Below are positions 26,884 to 35,802 of a DNA stretch of 64,000 nt, one piece after another. Source of the DNA: Frateuria_A yonginensis (GTDB taxonomy: Bacteria; Pseudomonadota; Gammaproteobacteria; Xanthomonadales; Rhodanobacteraceae); contig NZ_JBBBNY010000001.1 of assembly GCF_037137055.1 (NCBI RefSeq), forward strand, positions 124,001-188,000, written 5' to 3'. The notes beneath the pieces are model-generated. The model searched no databases and was not told the DNA's origin. It was given only the letters and a program-made list of their open reading frames with translations. Each line of letters begins with the position of its first letter. The first letter of the stretch is position 1. A program made the translations under genes and the position numbers.

Positions 26884-27774
26884 TCAGCGTTGGCGCTCGG
26901 CGAAGCGCTCGAGCGCCTCGCGCGTGTGCTGGCGGCCCAGCTCGATCAGCTCGCGCGCGCGGTAGAACTCGTAGGTGGCGGCGACGTCGCGCGGGATCTC
27001 GATCAGCAGGTCGGGCTCGTAGGCGGCCAGGCGCAGGCGCGACAGGTTGGACTGCATCAGGTCCATTGCGTGGGTCAGCAGCTCCAGCACGCCCGGCTCG
27101 TGCACGCGGGGCTTGTCCTCGCCGTGCGCGAACAGTCGCCCGAGCAGGCCGGGCCGCTGCCCTGCGCTGGCGTCGGCGTCCTGCTCGGGCGCGCGGCGGC
27201 CGGTGGGGCCGTCGAGGCTGACCGCGATGACGTGATCGACCCGCTCGCGGATCAACGGGGTGACCGGCACCGGGTTGAGCAGCGCGCCGTCCACCAGCCG
27301 ACGCCCTTCCAGCAGATACGGCCGGAACACCGTCGGGATCGCGATCGAGGCCCGGATCGCGTCGAACAGCTGGCCGCGGGACAGCCACACTTCGCGCTCG
27401 CGATCGATGTCGGTCGCCACCGCGGTGAAGGCCAGCGGCAGTTCCTCGATACGCGCGTCGCCGATCAGCTCGCGCAGCGTGCCGATGATCTTCTCGCCCT
27501 TGATCAGGCCGCCGCGGAAGGTCCAGTCGACCAGCCGCAGCACGTCCAGCCGAGCCAGCTGGCAGACCCAGTCGCGGTACACGTCCAGCTTGCCCATCGC
27601 GTAGATGCCGCCGATCAGCGCGCCCATCGAGGTGCCGGCGATGGCGCCGACGGCGTAGCCCTGGCGTTCCAGTTCCTCCAGCGCGCCGATGTGAGCCAGC
27701 CCCTTGGCGCCGCCGGCGCCGAGGGCGAGCGCCACGACCGGGCGGGAGGCGGGTTCCGGGGCGGCAGGGTTCAT
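26884..27774 (-). CDS. Patatin-like phospholipase (RssA-like)
   Basis: A 296-residue patatin-fold serine hydrolase. The oxyanion loop GAGGAKGLAHIG (19-30), nucleophile Ser49 in GTSMG, and the catalytic Asp in VDGALLNPVPV are all present. There is no signal peptide, so it is cytoplasmic or peripheral. It resembles RssA/YchK more than the secreted ExoU group. It stands alone, divergent from the transporter gene over a 220-base gap. Confidence 0.9.
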   Translation of the reverse strand: MNPAAPEPASRPVVALALGAGGAKGLAHIGALEELERQGYAVGAIAGTSMGALIGGIYAMGKLDVYRDWVCQLARLDVLRLVDWTFRGGLIKGEKIIGTLRELIGDARIEELPLAFTAVATDIDREREVWLSRGQLFDAIRASIAIPTVFRPYLLEGRRLVDGALLNPVPVTPLIRERVDHVIAVSLDGPTGRRAPEQDADASAGQRPGLLGRLFAHGEDKPRVHEPGVLELLTHAMDLMQSNLSRLRLAAYEPDLLIEIPRDVAATYEFYRARELIELGRQHTREALERFAERQR

Positions 27775-27915
27775 GCGGGGGCTCCACGGGAGGCATCCTC
27801 ACGATACGTTGGCGCGGGCCTGTGGTGAAGTCGGCGGCCCGGGCGATCGCCGGCCGCGACCGCTATGATGGCCGAGCCGGCGATCGCGCCATTGACGAGG
27901 CAAGCCAACGGAACC

Positions 27916-27999
27916 ATGCCAGCCGACATCCGCCTGACCGTCCCGTTCCGCACGCCGGCCCCGGGCCGCCCCTCACGCCGCCGCGGAGCGCGCGCATGA
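27916..27999 (+). CDS. Candidate leader peptide overlapping the SLC13 start
   Basis: A 27-codon frame starts at an ATG with ACGGA upstream and ends in TGA that overlaps the ATG of the transporter gene as ATGA. The peptide (MPADIRLTVPFRT...) is proline- and arginine-rich and unlike any family I know. The overlap would allow translational coupling, but chance is a fair explanation in GC-rich DNA. Confidence 0.25.
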   Translation: MPADIRLTVPFRTPAPGRPSRRRGARA

Positions 28000-29762
28000 G
28001 CTGGCAGGCCTGGGCCACGGTGGCGATCATCGTGGGTGCGATGGCGCTGTTCGCCAGCGAGAAGGTCCGCATCGACCTGGTCGCCCTGCTGGCACTGGCC
28101 GCGCTGGTGGTGCTCGGCATCGTCACGCCGGAAGAGGCGCTGTCGGGTTTCAGCAACGAGGCCACGGTCACGGTGGCGGCCATGTTCGCGCTGAGCCTGG
28201 GCATCGAGCGCTCCGGCGCGCTGGAGCCGCTCACCCGCCTGCTGATGCGCATCCGCAAGCCGTGGCTGCTGACCCTGGCGATGATGCTGGCGATCGCTCC
28301 GCTCGGCGCGTTCGTGAAGAACATCGCGCTGGTCGCCACCTTCCTGCCGCTGGCGTTGCGGGTATGCCAGCGCACCGGCACCTCGCCGGCGCGCGTACTG
28401 ATGCCGATGGCCTACGCCGCGCAGATGGGCGGCGTGTGCACGCTGATCGGCACCTCCTCCAACCTGCTCACCGACAGCCTCGCGCAGAAGCACGGCCTGC
28501 CGCCGTTCGGCGTGTTCGAGTTCACCAAGCTGGGCGCGCTACTGGCGGTGGCCGGCATGGCTTACCTCATGACGATCGGCCGCAGGCTCCTGCCGCGGAA
28601 GATCGACGCCACGCTGCCGGATGGCGGCGACGTCGGCAAGTACGTGACCGAGCTGGTGGTCGGCGAGGACTCGCCGCTGCTCGGTACGCGCATCGCCGAC
28701 GCGCAGCTGGGCGACAAGTACGGCGTCTATCCGCTGGAGCTGCTGCGCGGCGAGCGCCGCATGTGGTCGCCGCGCGAACAGCAGCTGGCGATCGGCGACG
28801 TGCTGCTGGTGCGCGGCGACTGGGACAAGATCGAGGACTTCCAGCGCCGCGCGCGCCTGCGCAACGCGCCCGAGCAGCACTACGCGCGCGTCGACGACCG
28901 TTCGCGCGTGCTGGCCGAGCTGATGGTCGCGCCGGGCAGCCCGGCCGAGGGCCGGCGGCTGGCCGAGATCGGCCTGGACTGGCGCTACCGCGCCACCGTG
29001 CTGGCCGTGCACCGTCGCGGCCAGGTGCTGCGCGACAAGCTGAGCAACACCGACCTGGCGGTGGGCGACGTGCTGCTGGCGCTGGTGGACGAAGGCGGCA
29101 TGCCCAAGCTGCGCGCGGACGACGCCTTCATCGTACTGAGCGAGCGCGACGACGCGCGCTCCAGCATGCGCAAGGCGTGGCTGGCCGCGGCGATCATGGT
29201 CGCGGTGGTGGTCGCCTCCGGCCTGCACTGGCTGCCGATCCCGATCGCCGCGCTGTGCGGCGCCACCGCGATGGCGCTGACCGGCTGCTTCGGTCGCAAG
29301 GACGTCTACGAGGGCATCGACTGGAAGATCATCATCCTGCTGGGCGCGATCCTGCCGCTGGGGCTCGCGATCGAGAAGACCGGCCTGTCCACCGTGGTAG
29401 TGCAGGGCGCGATGGGGCTGGTCGGCAGCCACGGCCCGCTCGCCGCGCTGCTGATGGTCTACCTGCTGACCGCCCTGCTCACCGAACTGATGGGCCACAA
29501 CCCCTCGGTGGTGCTGATGGTGGGCATCGCCGTCACGGTGGCGCACGCGGCGCACGCCGACCCGCGCCCGTTCGTGGTGGCGGTGGCGTTCGCGGCAGCC
29601 ACCTCGTTTGCCACGCCGGTCGGCTATCCCACCAACACGATGGTGTACTACGCCGGCGGCTACCGCTTCACCGACTTCATGAAGGTCGGCATCCCGCTGA
29701 TCGCGTTGTTCTGCGCGCTGTCGATGTGGCTGATCCCGGAGCTGTGGCCGTTCCACCCCTGA
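27996..29762 (+). CDS. SLC13/DASS-type anion transporter with RCK_C domains
   Basis: A 588-residue membrane protein. The N-terminal half has about five membrane segments with IGTSSNLLTDSL, a Na+/anion-binding SNT-type loop. Two soluble TrkA-C-like domains follow (about 205-290 and 300-395), then a second membrane half with TELMGHNPSVVLMVGIA and ATPVGYPTNTMVYYAGGYRFTDF. This layout is that of the SLC13-family permeases often called sodium/sulfate or dicarboxylate symporters; the substrate cannot be told. A TATGAT box lies about 130 bases upstream. Confidence 0.88.
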   Translation: MSWQAWATVAIIVGAMALFASEKVRIDLVALLALAALVVLGIVTPEEALSGFSNEATVTVAAMFALSLGIERSGALEPLTRLLMRIRKPWLLTLAMMLAIAPLGAFVKNIALVATFLPLALRVCQRTGTSPARVLMPMAYAAQMGGVCTLIGTSSNLLTDSLAQKHGLPPFGVFEFTKLGALLAVAGMAYLMTIGRRLLPRKIDATLPDGGDVGKYVTELVVGEDSPLLGTRIADAQLGDKYGVYPLELLRGERRMWSPREQQLAIGDVLLVRGDWDKIEDFQRRARLRNAPEQHYARVDDRSRVLAELMVAPGSPAEGRRLAEIGLDWRYRATVLAVHRRGQVLRDKLSNTDLAVGDVLLALVDEGGMPKLRADDAFIVLSERDDARSSMRKAWLAAAIMVAVVVASGLHWLPIPIAALCGATAMALTGCFGRKDVYEGIDWKIIILLGAILPLGLAIEKTGLSTVVVQGAMGLVGSHGPLAALLMVYLLTALLTELMGHNPSVVLMVGIAVTVAHAAHADPRPFVVAVAFAAATSFATPVGYPTNTMVYYAGGYRFTDFMKVGIPLIALFCALSMWLIPELWPFHP

Positions 29763-29790
29763 GCGCGCTAGTGCCGGCGCCCGGCTGCCG

Positions 29791-29878
29791 CAGGAGCGGG
29801 CTCGCCCGCGATGTTCACGCTCCCGGCACCGGCGCGGCGCCAGGGCAAGGGCACCGCGAGCAAGCTCGCCCCTGCCGG
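29791..29878. repeat. Inverted pair of REP-like elements between convergent genes
   Basis: CAGGAGCGGGCTCGCCCGCG (29791-29810, then ATG) and GCACCGCGAGCAAGCTCGCC (29851-29870, then CCTGCCGG) are the two orientations of the repeat, 37 bases apart. They sit between the converging SLC13 and WYL genes, where such a pair could form a hairpin in both transcripts. Confidence 0.7.
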
Positions 29879-29891
29879 GAAGGTGCCCCGC

Positions 29892-30875
29892 TCAGCGCGG
29901 CGGCTGCTGGTAGCCACCCAGCGCCATGTGCAGCAGGCTCTTCATCTCCTCGCGCAGCGGCAGCGGCGCCACCACTTCGGCGTCGGGTCCGAACTTGAGC
30001 ACGTCCATCAGCAGTTCCTTGGACTTCGAATACGGCACCTTGAGCTCGTAGCGTCCGTCCGGCAGCCATTCGCCTTTCTGTTGCGAATGCCAGTGCTCGT
30101 CAGCCACCCAGCGCGCGGCGTGGGCGGAAAAGCGGATCGTCGCCCAGGCCTTGGGCTTGCCGGCGAAGATGCCGTAACTGGAGGCGAGCAGCTCGTTGAG
30201 GTCGGCCTCGGGCACGTCGATCGCCGGCTCGTCCAGCGCGTGGGCGTCGCGGATGCGGTCTACCGCGAAACTGCGTAGCGCCTCGCGGTCGTGGTCCCAC
30301 ACGTCCAGATACCAGTTGTCGCGGTAGTGCGTCAGCCGCTGCGGCGAGACGGTGCGCTTGCTGTCCGAGTCGGTGGTGCGCGCCCGATAGGCGAAGCGCA
30401 GGCGGCGCCGCTCGAGCACCGCGCCGGCGACGACGCGGAACACCTGCTGGTCGAGCTTGCGCTCGCCCCAGGGAATCACGCGGATGCGTTCGATCGGCAG
30501 CGCCTTGTCCTTCTCCTGCCCGGTCAGCAGGCGCTCGATGCGCGCCTTGAACGGCGCCAGCGCGCCGGCCAGCACGCCGGGACCGGAGCGGCCGATCAAT
30601 TCGTTGAGCGCGAGCAGCGCGGCCAGTTCGTCGGAGGTGAGCCACAGCCCCGGCAGTTCGAAGCGCTCGCCCTCGCCGAGTTCGTAGCGGAACGCCGCCT
30701 GGTCGGTGCCGGCGCTTTCGATCGGTGCGCCCAGCGCGTCGCGCAGGAAGGCCACGTCGCGGTAGAGCGTGGCGCGCGAGCATTCCAGTTCGTCCATCAA
30801 CCGCGCCAGCGGCACCGGGTAATGTGCGGATTTGAGAAGCCGGTGCAGGGTGAGGATACGTTCGTAGCGGTCCAT
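29892..30875 (-). CDS. WYL-domain transcriptional regulator (YafY-like)
   Basis: A 327-residue regulator. N-terminal winged helix-turn-helix (residues 1-60, MDRYERILTLHRLLKS and CSRATLYRDVAFLRD), then a WYL ligand-binding domain (about 140-215) with the motif YRDNWYLDVWDH, and a C-terminal WCX extension. WYL proteins respond to nucleic acids or nucleotides and often control stress or defence genes. No defence gene is next to it. Start at the ATG at 30875 gives the normal family N-terminus. Confidence 0.92.
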   Translation of the reverse strand: MDRYERILTLHRLLKSAHYPVPLARLMDELECSRATLYRDVAFLRDALGAPIESAGTDQAAFRYELGEGERFELPGLWLTSDELAALLALNELIGRSGPGVLAGALAPFKARIERLLTGQEKDKALPIERIRVIPWGERKLDQQVFRVVAGAVLERRRLRFAYRARTTDSDSKRTVSPQRLTHYRDNWYLDVWDHDREALRSFAVDRIRDAHALDEPAIDVPEADLNELLASSYGIFAGKPKAWATIRFSAHAARWVADEHWHSQQKGEWLPDGRYELKVPYSKSKELLMDVLKFGPDAEVVAPLPLREEMKSLLHMALGGYQQPPR

Positions 30876-30995
30876 GGCATACCGTTCGGATGCAAGCTTT
30901 GTGTAGCATGGGTACGGCCCGCGGCGGCCGCAAGTCCGCCGCCGGCCCGGACTGCCGGGCCGCGGACCTTTCCCCAGCCGCCGAGCCGCGATGCG

Positions 30996-31907
30996 ATGAC
31001 TCCATCCAGCGACATGCAGGCCTGCGCCGAGACCGTGTCGGCGGACGAACGGCGCTGGCCGGACGTGCCCGACTATCCGGCCACCCTGCTGCGGACCATG
31101 GCGCTGTGCGGCCACGGCCTGTGGATGCTGCTCGGCGTGGCGCTGGCACTGGGCATCTATCGCCCCGGCCGCAGCGAGGCGCTGGTGCCGCTGGCACTGG
31201 GCGCGGCCTTCGTCAGCGTCGGTCTGCTCGCGGCCTGCCTGCACCTGCCCGGCCTGTCCCGCTGGCACGGCTGGCGTCCGGCGCGCCGGAGCCCGCCCAC
31301 GCGCGAAGCGCTGCTGGCGCTTTCGACCTACCTGCCGATGCTGGCGGTGGCCGGGCTGGTGCGCGGCGACAACGGCTTCTGGGCGACCCGCGCCGCGGCG
31401 GCCGCCCTGGCGCTGTGCAGCGCCGCCAGCCTGGTCTATGCGGTCTACAGCTACCGCCACCGCCTGTCGGCGCAGGTGCTGCCTTGTTCCTCGCAGTTGC
31501 CGCTCAGTCGCCTGGTCGCGGCCTGGTACGGCGGAGGGCTGTGGCTGTGGTTGTGCCTGGCGTTCCAGGACGGGCGCGTGGACCCGGCCGGCACACGCCC
31601 TTGGATCATGGCGCTGCTGGTGCTGGCGCTGCTGCTGGGCCTGATCGAAGGCCTGCGCTGGCAGGCGCTCGGCCGTTCCGAGCCCCCGCTCGGCGAGGGG
31701 TGGGCGCGCGGTCGCGTGGCGCGCTTCGTTGCGGCGCTGTTCACCTATGCGCTACCCAGTGTGGCCCTGCTGGTGGTGGACCTGTCCGACGCCGGGGTGC
31801 CGCTGGTGGCACTGGCGGCGCTCAGCTGCCTGGTCGGTCGCACCATCGAACAACGCGCCTACGAAGCCACCCTGGCGCAGCTGTGCCAGGACGGGCAGGA
31901 GCCGTGA
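30996..31907 (+). CDS. Eight-segment inner-membrane protein, possibly DmsC-like anchor
   Basis: A 303-residue protein with eight hydrophobic segments and short loops. Topology and the segment RRSPPTREALLALSTYLP remind me of the DmsC/NrfD-type membrane anchors of molybdenum oxidoreductases, but the catalytic and iron-sulfur subunit genes are absent here, so this is a weak call. The start at 30996 is the first ATG that gives a plain cytoplasmic N-terminus; 31014 is an alternative. Divergent from the WYL gene over 120 bases, which may contain a shared promoter. Confidence 0.45.
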   Translation: MTPSSDMQACAETVSADERRWPDVPDYPATLLRTMALCGHGLWMLLGVALALGIYRPGRSEALVPLALGAAFVSVGLLAACLHLPGLSRWHGWRPARRSPPTREALLALSTYLPMLAVAGLVRGDNGFWATRAAAAALALCSAASLVYAVYSYRHRLSAQVLPCSSQLPLSRLVAAWYGGGLWLWLCLAFQDGRVDPAGTRPWIMALLVLALLLGLIEGLRWQALGRSEPPLGEGWARGRVARFVAALFTYALPSVALLVVDLSDAGVPLVALAALSCLVGRTIEQRAYEATLAQLCQDGQEP

Positions 31908-32010
31908 CGGCCCGGCTCTGCCACGGCGCCGGGGCGTGTTCACTGCGAGTTCAAACCGCCGCATTAACGTGGCGGCCTTCCCGATCCACCCCCATCCACG
32001 GATGTCATCG

Positions 32011-32808
32011 ATGAACAAGACCCTGATCGCCCTGTGCCTGCTCGCGAGTGCCGGCGTGCATGCGCAGAACACCGACAGCACCGTCGCCAACGGCGGCTGG
32101 ACCGGTTCGGGCGAGTTCGGCTTCGCCTCGGCGCGCGGCAACTCGCGCACCGAGAACGTCAACGCCAGGCTGGGTTTGAGCCAGGAGAACGAGTACTGGA
32201 AGAACAACTTCTTCCTCAACGGCATGCGTTCGCGTGGCGAAGTGTCGGTCGTCGACGCCAACGGCAACACCGTCGACCGTTTCAGCACCACGGCGAACCG
32301 CTACGACGCCGGTGCCTCGGTCGGCTACAAGCTCGATCCGCGCAGCTACGTGGTCGGCGCCGGCCGCTACGAGCACGACGATTTCGGTGCCAACCTGTGG
32401 CAGAGCACGGTGTCGCTGGGCTACGGCTACATCGCCCTGAAGAACGAACGTACCGAGCTGTCCTTCGAAATCGGTCCCGGTTACAAGCGCTACCGTCCCT
32501 CCGACACCACCGTGCAGGTCGACGGTGCGCAGACCACCGTGCGCCAGCCCACCGAGAGCGAGGCGGTCGGCCGCGGCCTGATCAACTACAAGTACCGGCT
32601 CACCGACAACACCGCCTTCGAGGACACGCTGCTGATCGAAGCGGGTTCGAAGAACAAGTACTACCAGAACGACGCCGGCCTGTCGGTCAGCATGACCAAG
32701 AAGATGGCGCTGAAGTTCGGCTTCCAGGCACGCTACAACAGCGACGTGCAGCCGGGCCGGCAGACCACCGACACGCTGACCACCACCAACCTGGTCTACA
32801 ACTTCTGA
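32011..32808 (+). CDS. DUF481 family outer-membrane protein
   Basis: A 265-residue exported protein with a signal peptide cleaved after VHAQ (about residue 19). The body is built of alternating strands (GGWTGSGEFGFASARGNSRTENVNARLGL) and ends in a terminal Phe (TTTNLVYNF), consistent with an outer-membrane beta barrel of about 250 residues. DUF481 proteins are salt-induced in some bacteria; their role is unknown. I took the ATG at 32011, which is preceded by ACGGA; 32002 is an in-frame alternative. Confidence 0.88.
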   Translation: MNKTLIALCLLASAGVHAQNTDSTVANGGWTGSGEFGFASARGNSRTENVNARLGLSQENEYWKNNFFLNGMRSRGEVSVVDANGNTVDRFSTTANRYDAGASVGYKLDPRSYVVGAGRYEHDDFGANLWQSTVSLGYGYIALKNERTELSFEIGPGYKRYRPSDTTVQVDGAQTTVRQPTESEAVGRGLINYKYRLTDNTAFEDTLLIEAGSKNKYYQNDAGLSVSMTKKMALKFGFQARYNSDVQPGRQTTDTLTTTNLVYNF

Positions 32809-32820
32809 GACCCCCGCCCC

Positions 32821-32843
32821 GTGGGAGCGAGCTCGCGCAATGC
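32821..32843 (-). repeat. REP-like element (partial)
   Basis: GTGGGAGCGAGCTCGCGCAA then TGC is one half of the dispersed repeat. It lies just after the DUF481 stop and before the convergent hemC gene. Confidence 0.55.
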
Positions 32844-32891
32844 CCCTTTTCGGGTCGCGCGGGCCGCCCCGGGCGGGCCCGCCGCTCGGAT

Positions 32892-33806
32892 CTAGCCGAG
32901 CATCGCACCCGCGCCCTGCGCCAGCAGCGCATCGGCCACGACGCGCCCCAGCGCCTCGGGCTGCTCCGACGGCCCAGCGGCTTCGGCCCGCAGCAGCCGG
33001 CCGCTGGCCGCGTCGCCGACCAGGCCGTGCAGGTGCAGCCCGCGTTCGGTCTGCATGCACCAGGCCGCCACCGGCACCGTGCAGCTGCCGCCCAGCGCGT
33101 GGTTCATCGCGCGCTCGGCGCTCACCGTCACGCGCGTGTCGGCGTCGTCCAGCGCGGCCAGCAGCGCGAGCACGGCCGGCCGCTCGGCGTGCGCCTCGAT
33201 GCCGATCGCCGCCTGCCCCGGTGCCGGCAGCCAGGCCGGCGCAGCGAGCCGCTGGCGGATGCGCGCGGACAGCCCGAGCCGCTCCAGTCCGGCGCAGGCC
33301 AGCACGATGGCGTCGTAGTCGCCGGCGTCGAGCTTGGCCAGCCGCGTGTTGACGTTGCCGCGCAGGTCGAGCAGCTGCAGATCCGGCCGCGCGGCACGCA
33401 GCTGCGCCTGGCGACGCAGCGAGGAAGTGCCCACCCGTGCGCCCTGCGGCAGGTCGGCGAGCGTGGCGTGGTGGTTGCTCACGAAGGCATCGGCCGCGTC
33501 CGCGCGCGGCAGCACCGCCGGCAGCACGAAGCCCGGTTCCAGCTCCGCCGGCACGTCCTTGAGCGAATGCACGGCCAGGTCCGCGCGACCCTCCAGCATC
33601 GCCACCTCCAGTTCCTTGAGGAACAAGCCCTTGCCGCCGATGGTGGCGAGCGGGCGGTCGGCGATCTCGTCGCCGCGGGTGGTCATCGGCACCAGCTCCA
33701 CGGCCAGGCCCGGGTGCGCCGTGCGCAGCCGCGCGGCGACGTGCTCGGCCTGCCACAGCGCGAGCGCGCTCTTGCGGGTGGCGATACGCAGGAGGGAGAC
33801 GGTCAT
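32892..33806 (-). CDS. hemC: Hydroxymethylbilane synthase (porphobilinogen deaminase)
   Basis: A 304-residue enzyme that joins four porphobilinogen units in tetrapyrrole synthesis. The catalytic Asp84 is in HSLKDVP (80-86), and the cofactor-carrying Cys242 in ALGGSCTVPV falls at exactly the number it has in E. coli. The starting MTVSLLRIATRKSALALWQA is normal. It is downstream of algZ and algR on the same strand after a 148-base gap that holds degenerate repeat sequence; this gene order is known from Pseudomonas. Confidence 0.96.
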   Translation of the reverse strand: MTVSLLRIATRKSALALWQAEHVAARLRTAHPGLAVELVPMTTRGDEIADRPLATIGGKGLFLKELEVAMLEGRADLAVHSLKDVPAELEPGFVLPAVLPRADAADAFVSNHHATLADLPQGARVGTSSLRRQAQLRAARPDLQLLDLRGNVNTRLAKLDAGDYDAIVLACAGLERLGLSARIRQRLAAPAWLPAPGQAAIGIEAHAERPAVLALLAALDDADTRVTVSAERAMNHALGGSCTVPVAAWCMQTERGLHLHGLVGDAASGRLLRAEAAGPSEQPEALGRVVADALLAQGAGAMLG

Positions 33807-33842
33807 CGGAGGTCCGTGCAGTGGAAGCAGGCGCGCATTGTC

Positions 33843-33952
33843 GCGCAGGAGCGAGCTGCCGGCGTCGCCTGCGACCATCTGCAGGAGCCGGCCTGCCTGC
33901 GATGCGCTCGGCCCGGGTCGTGAAGGAGCGTCGCGCCAGCGCGCTCACGGGC
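33843..33952. repeat. Degenerate REP-like sequences between algR and hemC
   Basis: GCAGGAGCGAGCTGCCGGCG (about 33846), CTGCAGGAGCCGGCCTGCCT (about 33880) and GAAGGAGCGTCGCGCCAGCG (about 33921) resemble worn copies of the dispersed repeat. I give this low weight because GC-rich DNA easily produces such sequences. Confidence 0.35.
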
Positions 33953-33954
33953 GT

Positions 33955-34659
33955 TCAACCCGAGCGCAGCCGCTTGCGCACCGCCGGCAGGTTGCGACGG
34001 CTCACCTCGGGGCTGAAGTCGGTACCGGCCAGCCGGGCCAGCACGCGGCCGTCCGGCAGGTTCTTCAGGCCCAGCAGGCGCGGCGCGGGAACCAGGCAAT
34101 TGCGGTGCAGCCGCACGAGCTGGGTGGGATAGGCCTCCTCCAGCTGGCGCAGCGACTCCTCGATCAGCAGCTCGCCGCCGGCGTGGCGCACCACCACGTA
34201 CTTCTCCTCGGCGAGCAGGCAGACCACCTCGGTCAGCGCAATCCGCACCTGCTCGCCGCGCAGGCGGCCGTGCAGGTAGCCGACCGGTTCGGCCGGTGCG
34301 GCGTGCAGGCGCTGGCGCACGCGTTGCAGCGCCTCGCGCAGGCGCTCCAGCCGCACCGGCTTGAGCAGGTAGTCCACCGCGCCGACCTCGAAGGCGGCCA
34401 GCGCATGGTTCTCGTAGGCGGTGCAGAACACCACCAGTGGCCGCGCCTGTGCGGCCAGCCGCGTCGCCAGCGCGGTACCGTCCAGGCCGGGCATGTTGAT
34501 GTCCAGCAGCAGCAGGTCCGGCTGCAGCTCGCCGATCGCCGCGAGCGCCGCCTCGCCGTCGGCGACGCTGCCGGCCACGCTGACTTCCTCGCACTCGCCG
34601 AGCAGGGCCGCCAGGCGGGTGCGGGCGAGCGGCTCGTCGTCGACGATCAGCACGCGCAT
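33955..34659 (-). CDS. algR: LytTR response regulator, AlgR-like
   Basis: A 234-residue response regulator. Receiver domain 1-115 with acidic pair Asp7-Asp8, phosphorylation site Asp53 in LLLLDINMPGLDG and conserved Lys in YLLKPV; LytTR DNA-binding domain from about 130 (LHRNCLVPAPRLLGL). It is the partner of the sensor gene upstream: the sensor's TGA and this ATG share one base (TGATG). In Pseudomonas AlgR controls alginate, type IV pili and virulence; the targets here are unknown. Confidence 0.9.
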   Translation of the reverse strand: MRVLIVDDEPLARTRLAALLGECEEVSVAGSVADGEAALAAIGELQPDLLLLDINMPGLDGTALATRLAAQARPLVVFCTAYENHALAAFEVGAVDYLLKPVRLERLREALQRVRQRLHAAPAEPVGYLHGRLRGEQVRIALTEVVCLLAEEKYVVVRHAGGELLIEESLRQLEEAYPTQLVRLHRNCLVPAPRLLGLKNLPDGRVLARLAGTDFSPEVSRRNLPAVRKRLRSG

Positions 34660-35705
34660 CAGCGGGCCTCCGCGGGCGGAGGGTCGGACGGCAGATGCAG
34701 CCGCACCACGAAGCGGTCGGCCTGCGCTCCCGCGTCCACCGCGGCGTGCGCACCATAGCGGTAGGCCACGCGCCGGCGCACGTTGTCCAGGCCGTGGCCG
34801 TGCCCGGGTGCGCCCGGCATGGACGGCAGCGGGTTGCTGATCTCGACTACCCATGCACGCGCTTCCCGCCAGCCGCGCAGGATCACCTCGCCGCCCTCGC
34901 GCAGCGGCTGGATGCCGTGACGGACCGCGTTCTCCACCAGGGGCTGCAGCAGCAGGCGCGGCAGCGGATAATCGGCCGGCAACGCATCGAGCTCGCGACG
35001 CACGCGCAGGCGCCCGTCCAGCCGCAGCTGCTCGATCGCCAGGTAGCGCTCGATCAGCGCCAGTTCCTCGCCCAGCGTGCCCTCGTGGCTGCCGGACTGG
35101 CCCAGTGCGGCGCGGAACAGTTCGCACAGGTCCTCGATGGTGCGCTCGGCCGCCGCCGGGTCGACCCGCACGAGCGCGGCCACCGTGTTCATGCTGTTGA
35201 ACAGGAAATGGGGGCGGATCCGCGCCTGCAGCGCTTCGACCTGGGCGTGGGCCACCGCGGCCAGGCGCGCCTGCCACTGCGCCAGCACGTAGAAGTAGCG
35301 CAGCATCGCGGCGCCGAGCAGGGCGGCGATCAGCAGGTTGTCGCGCACGAAGGCGAGTGTCGCGGTGCGGACCAGGCCCAGCGCCAGCGCCGCGTCCATC
35401 CAGCGCGCCACTGCACTGGCCGCAGCGACCACCAGCACCATCACCAGCCACACGCCGGCATAGGGCATCCAGCCGCCCAGCCGCTGCAACCAGGGTCGCG
35501 CATAGCACAGTGCCACCGCGATCAGCACCGCCAGCCAGGCCACGAACAGCATGCCCACGCTGTAGCCACGCCAGCCGCGCGCCTGGTCGGGCGCGAGCCA
35601 CATCAGCGTGACGGTGAGGGCGCCCACCGCGACCAGCGCGGCGACCGCCGGCAGCCGGCAGAAGTCCGGCAGCGGCGTCGAGGGGCGGGGAGGGCGTTTG
35701 CTCAT
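34659..35705 (-). CDS. algZ: LytS-type sensor histidine kinase, AlgZ/FimS-like
   Basis: A 348-residue membrane sensor. Four to six hydrophobic segments fill residues 18-145, then comes the His_kinase box QARIRPHFLFNSMNTVAALV with the likely phospho-acceptor His166, and a short ATPase domain with PRLLLQPLVENAVRHGIQPL and GHGHGLDNVRRR. This domain order is that of the LytS/AlgZ group. It is coupled to algR with a one-base overlap. Confidence 0.9.
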   Translation of the reverse strand: MSKRPPRPSTPLPDFCRLPAVAALVAVGALTVTLMWLAPDQARGWRGYSVGMLFVAWLAVLIAVALCYARPWLQRLGGWMPYAGVWLVMVLVVAAASAVARWMDAALALGLVRTATLAFVRDNLLIAALLGAAMLRYFYVLAQWQARLAAVAHAQVEALQARIRPHFLFNSMNTVAALVRVDPAAAERTIEDLCELFRAALGQSGSHEGTLGEELALIERYLAIEQLRLDGRLRVRRELDALPADYPLPRLLLQPLVENAVRHGIQPLREGGEVILRGWREARAWVVEISNPLPSMPGAPGHGHGLDNVRRRVAYRYGAHAAVDAGAQADRFVVRLHLPSDPPPAEAR

Positions 35706-35802
35706 GTCCTCCAGTATGCCGGCAACGGGGCGATCGCTTCTTCCGCGTGCGGGTCGCGGTCGCGGCAGAGCCGGAACCCGCGCCACTCCCGCCCGGGTCC
35801 GG

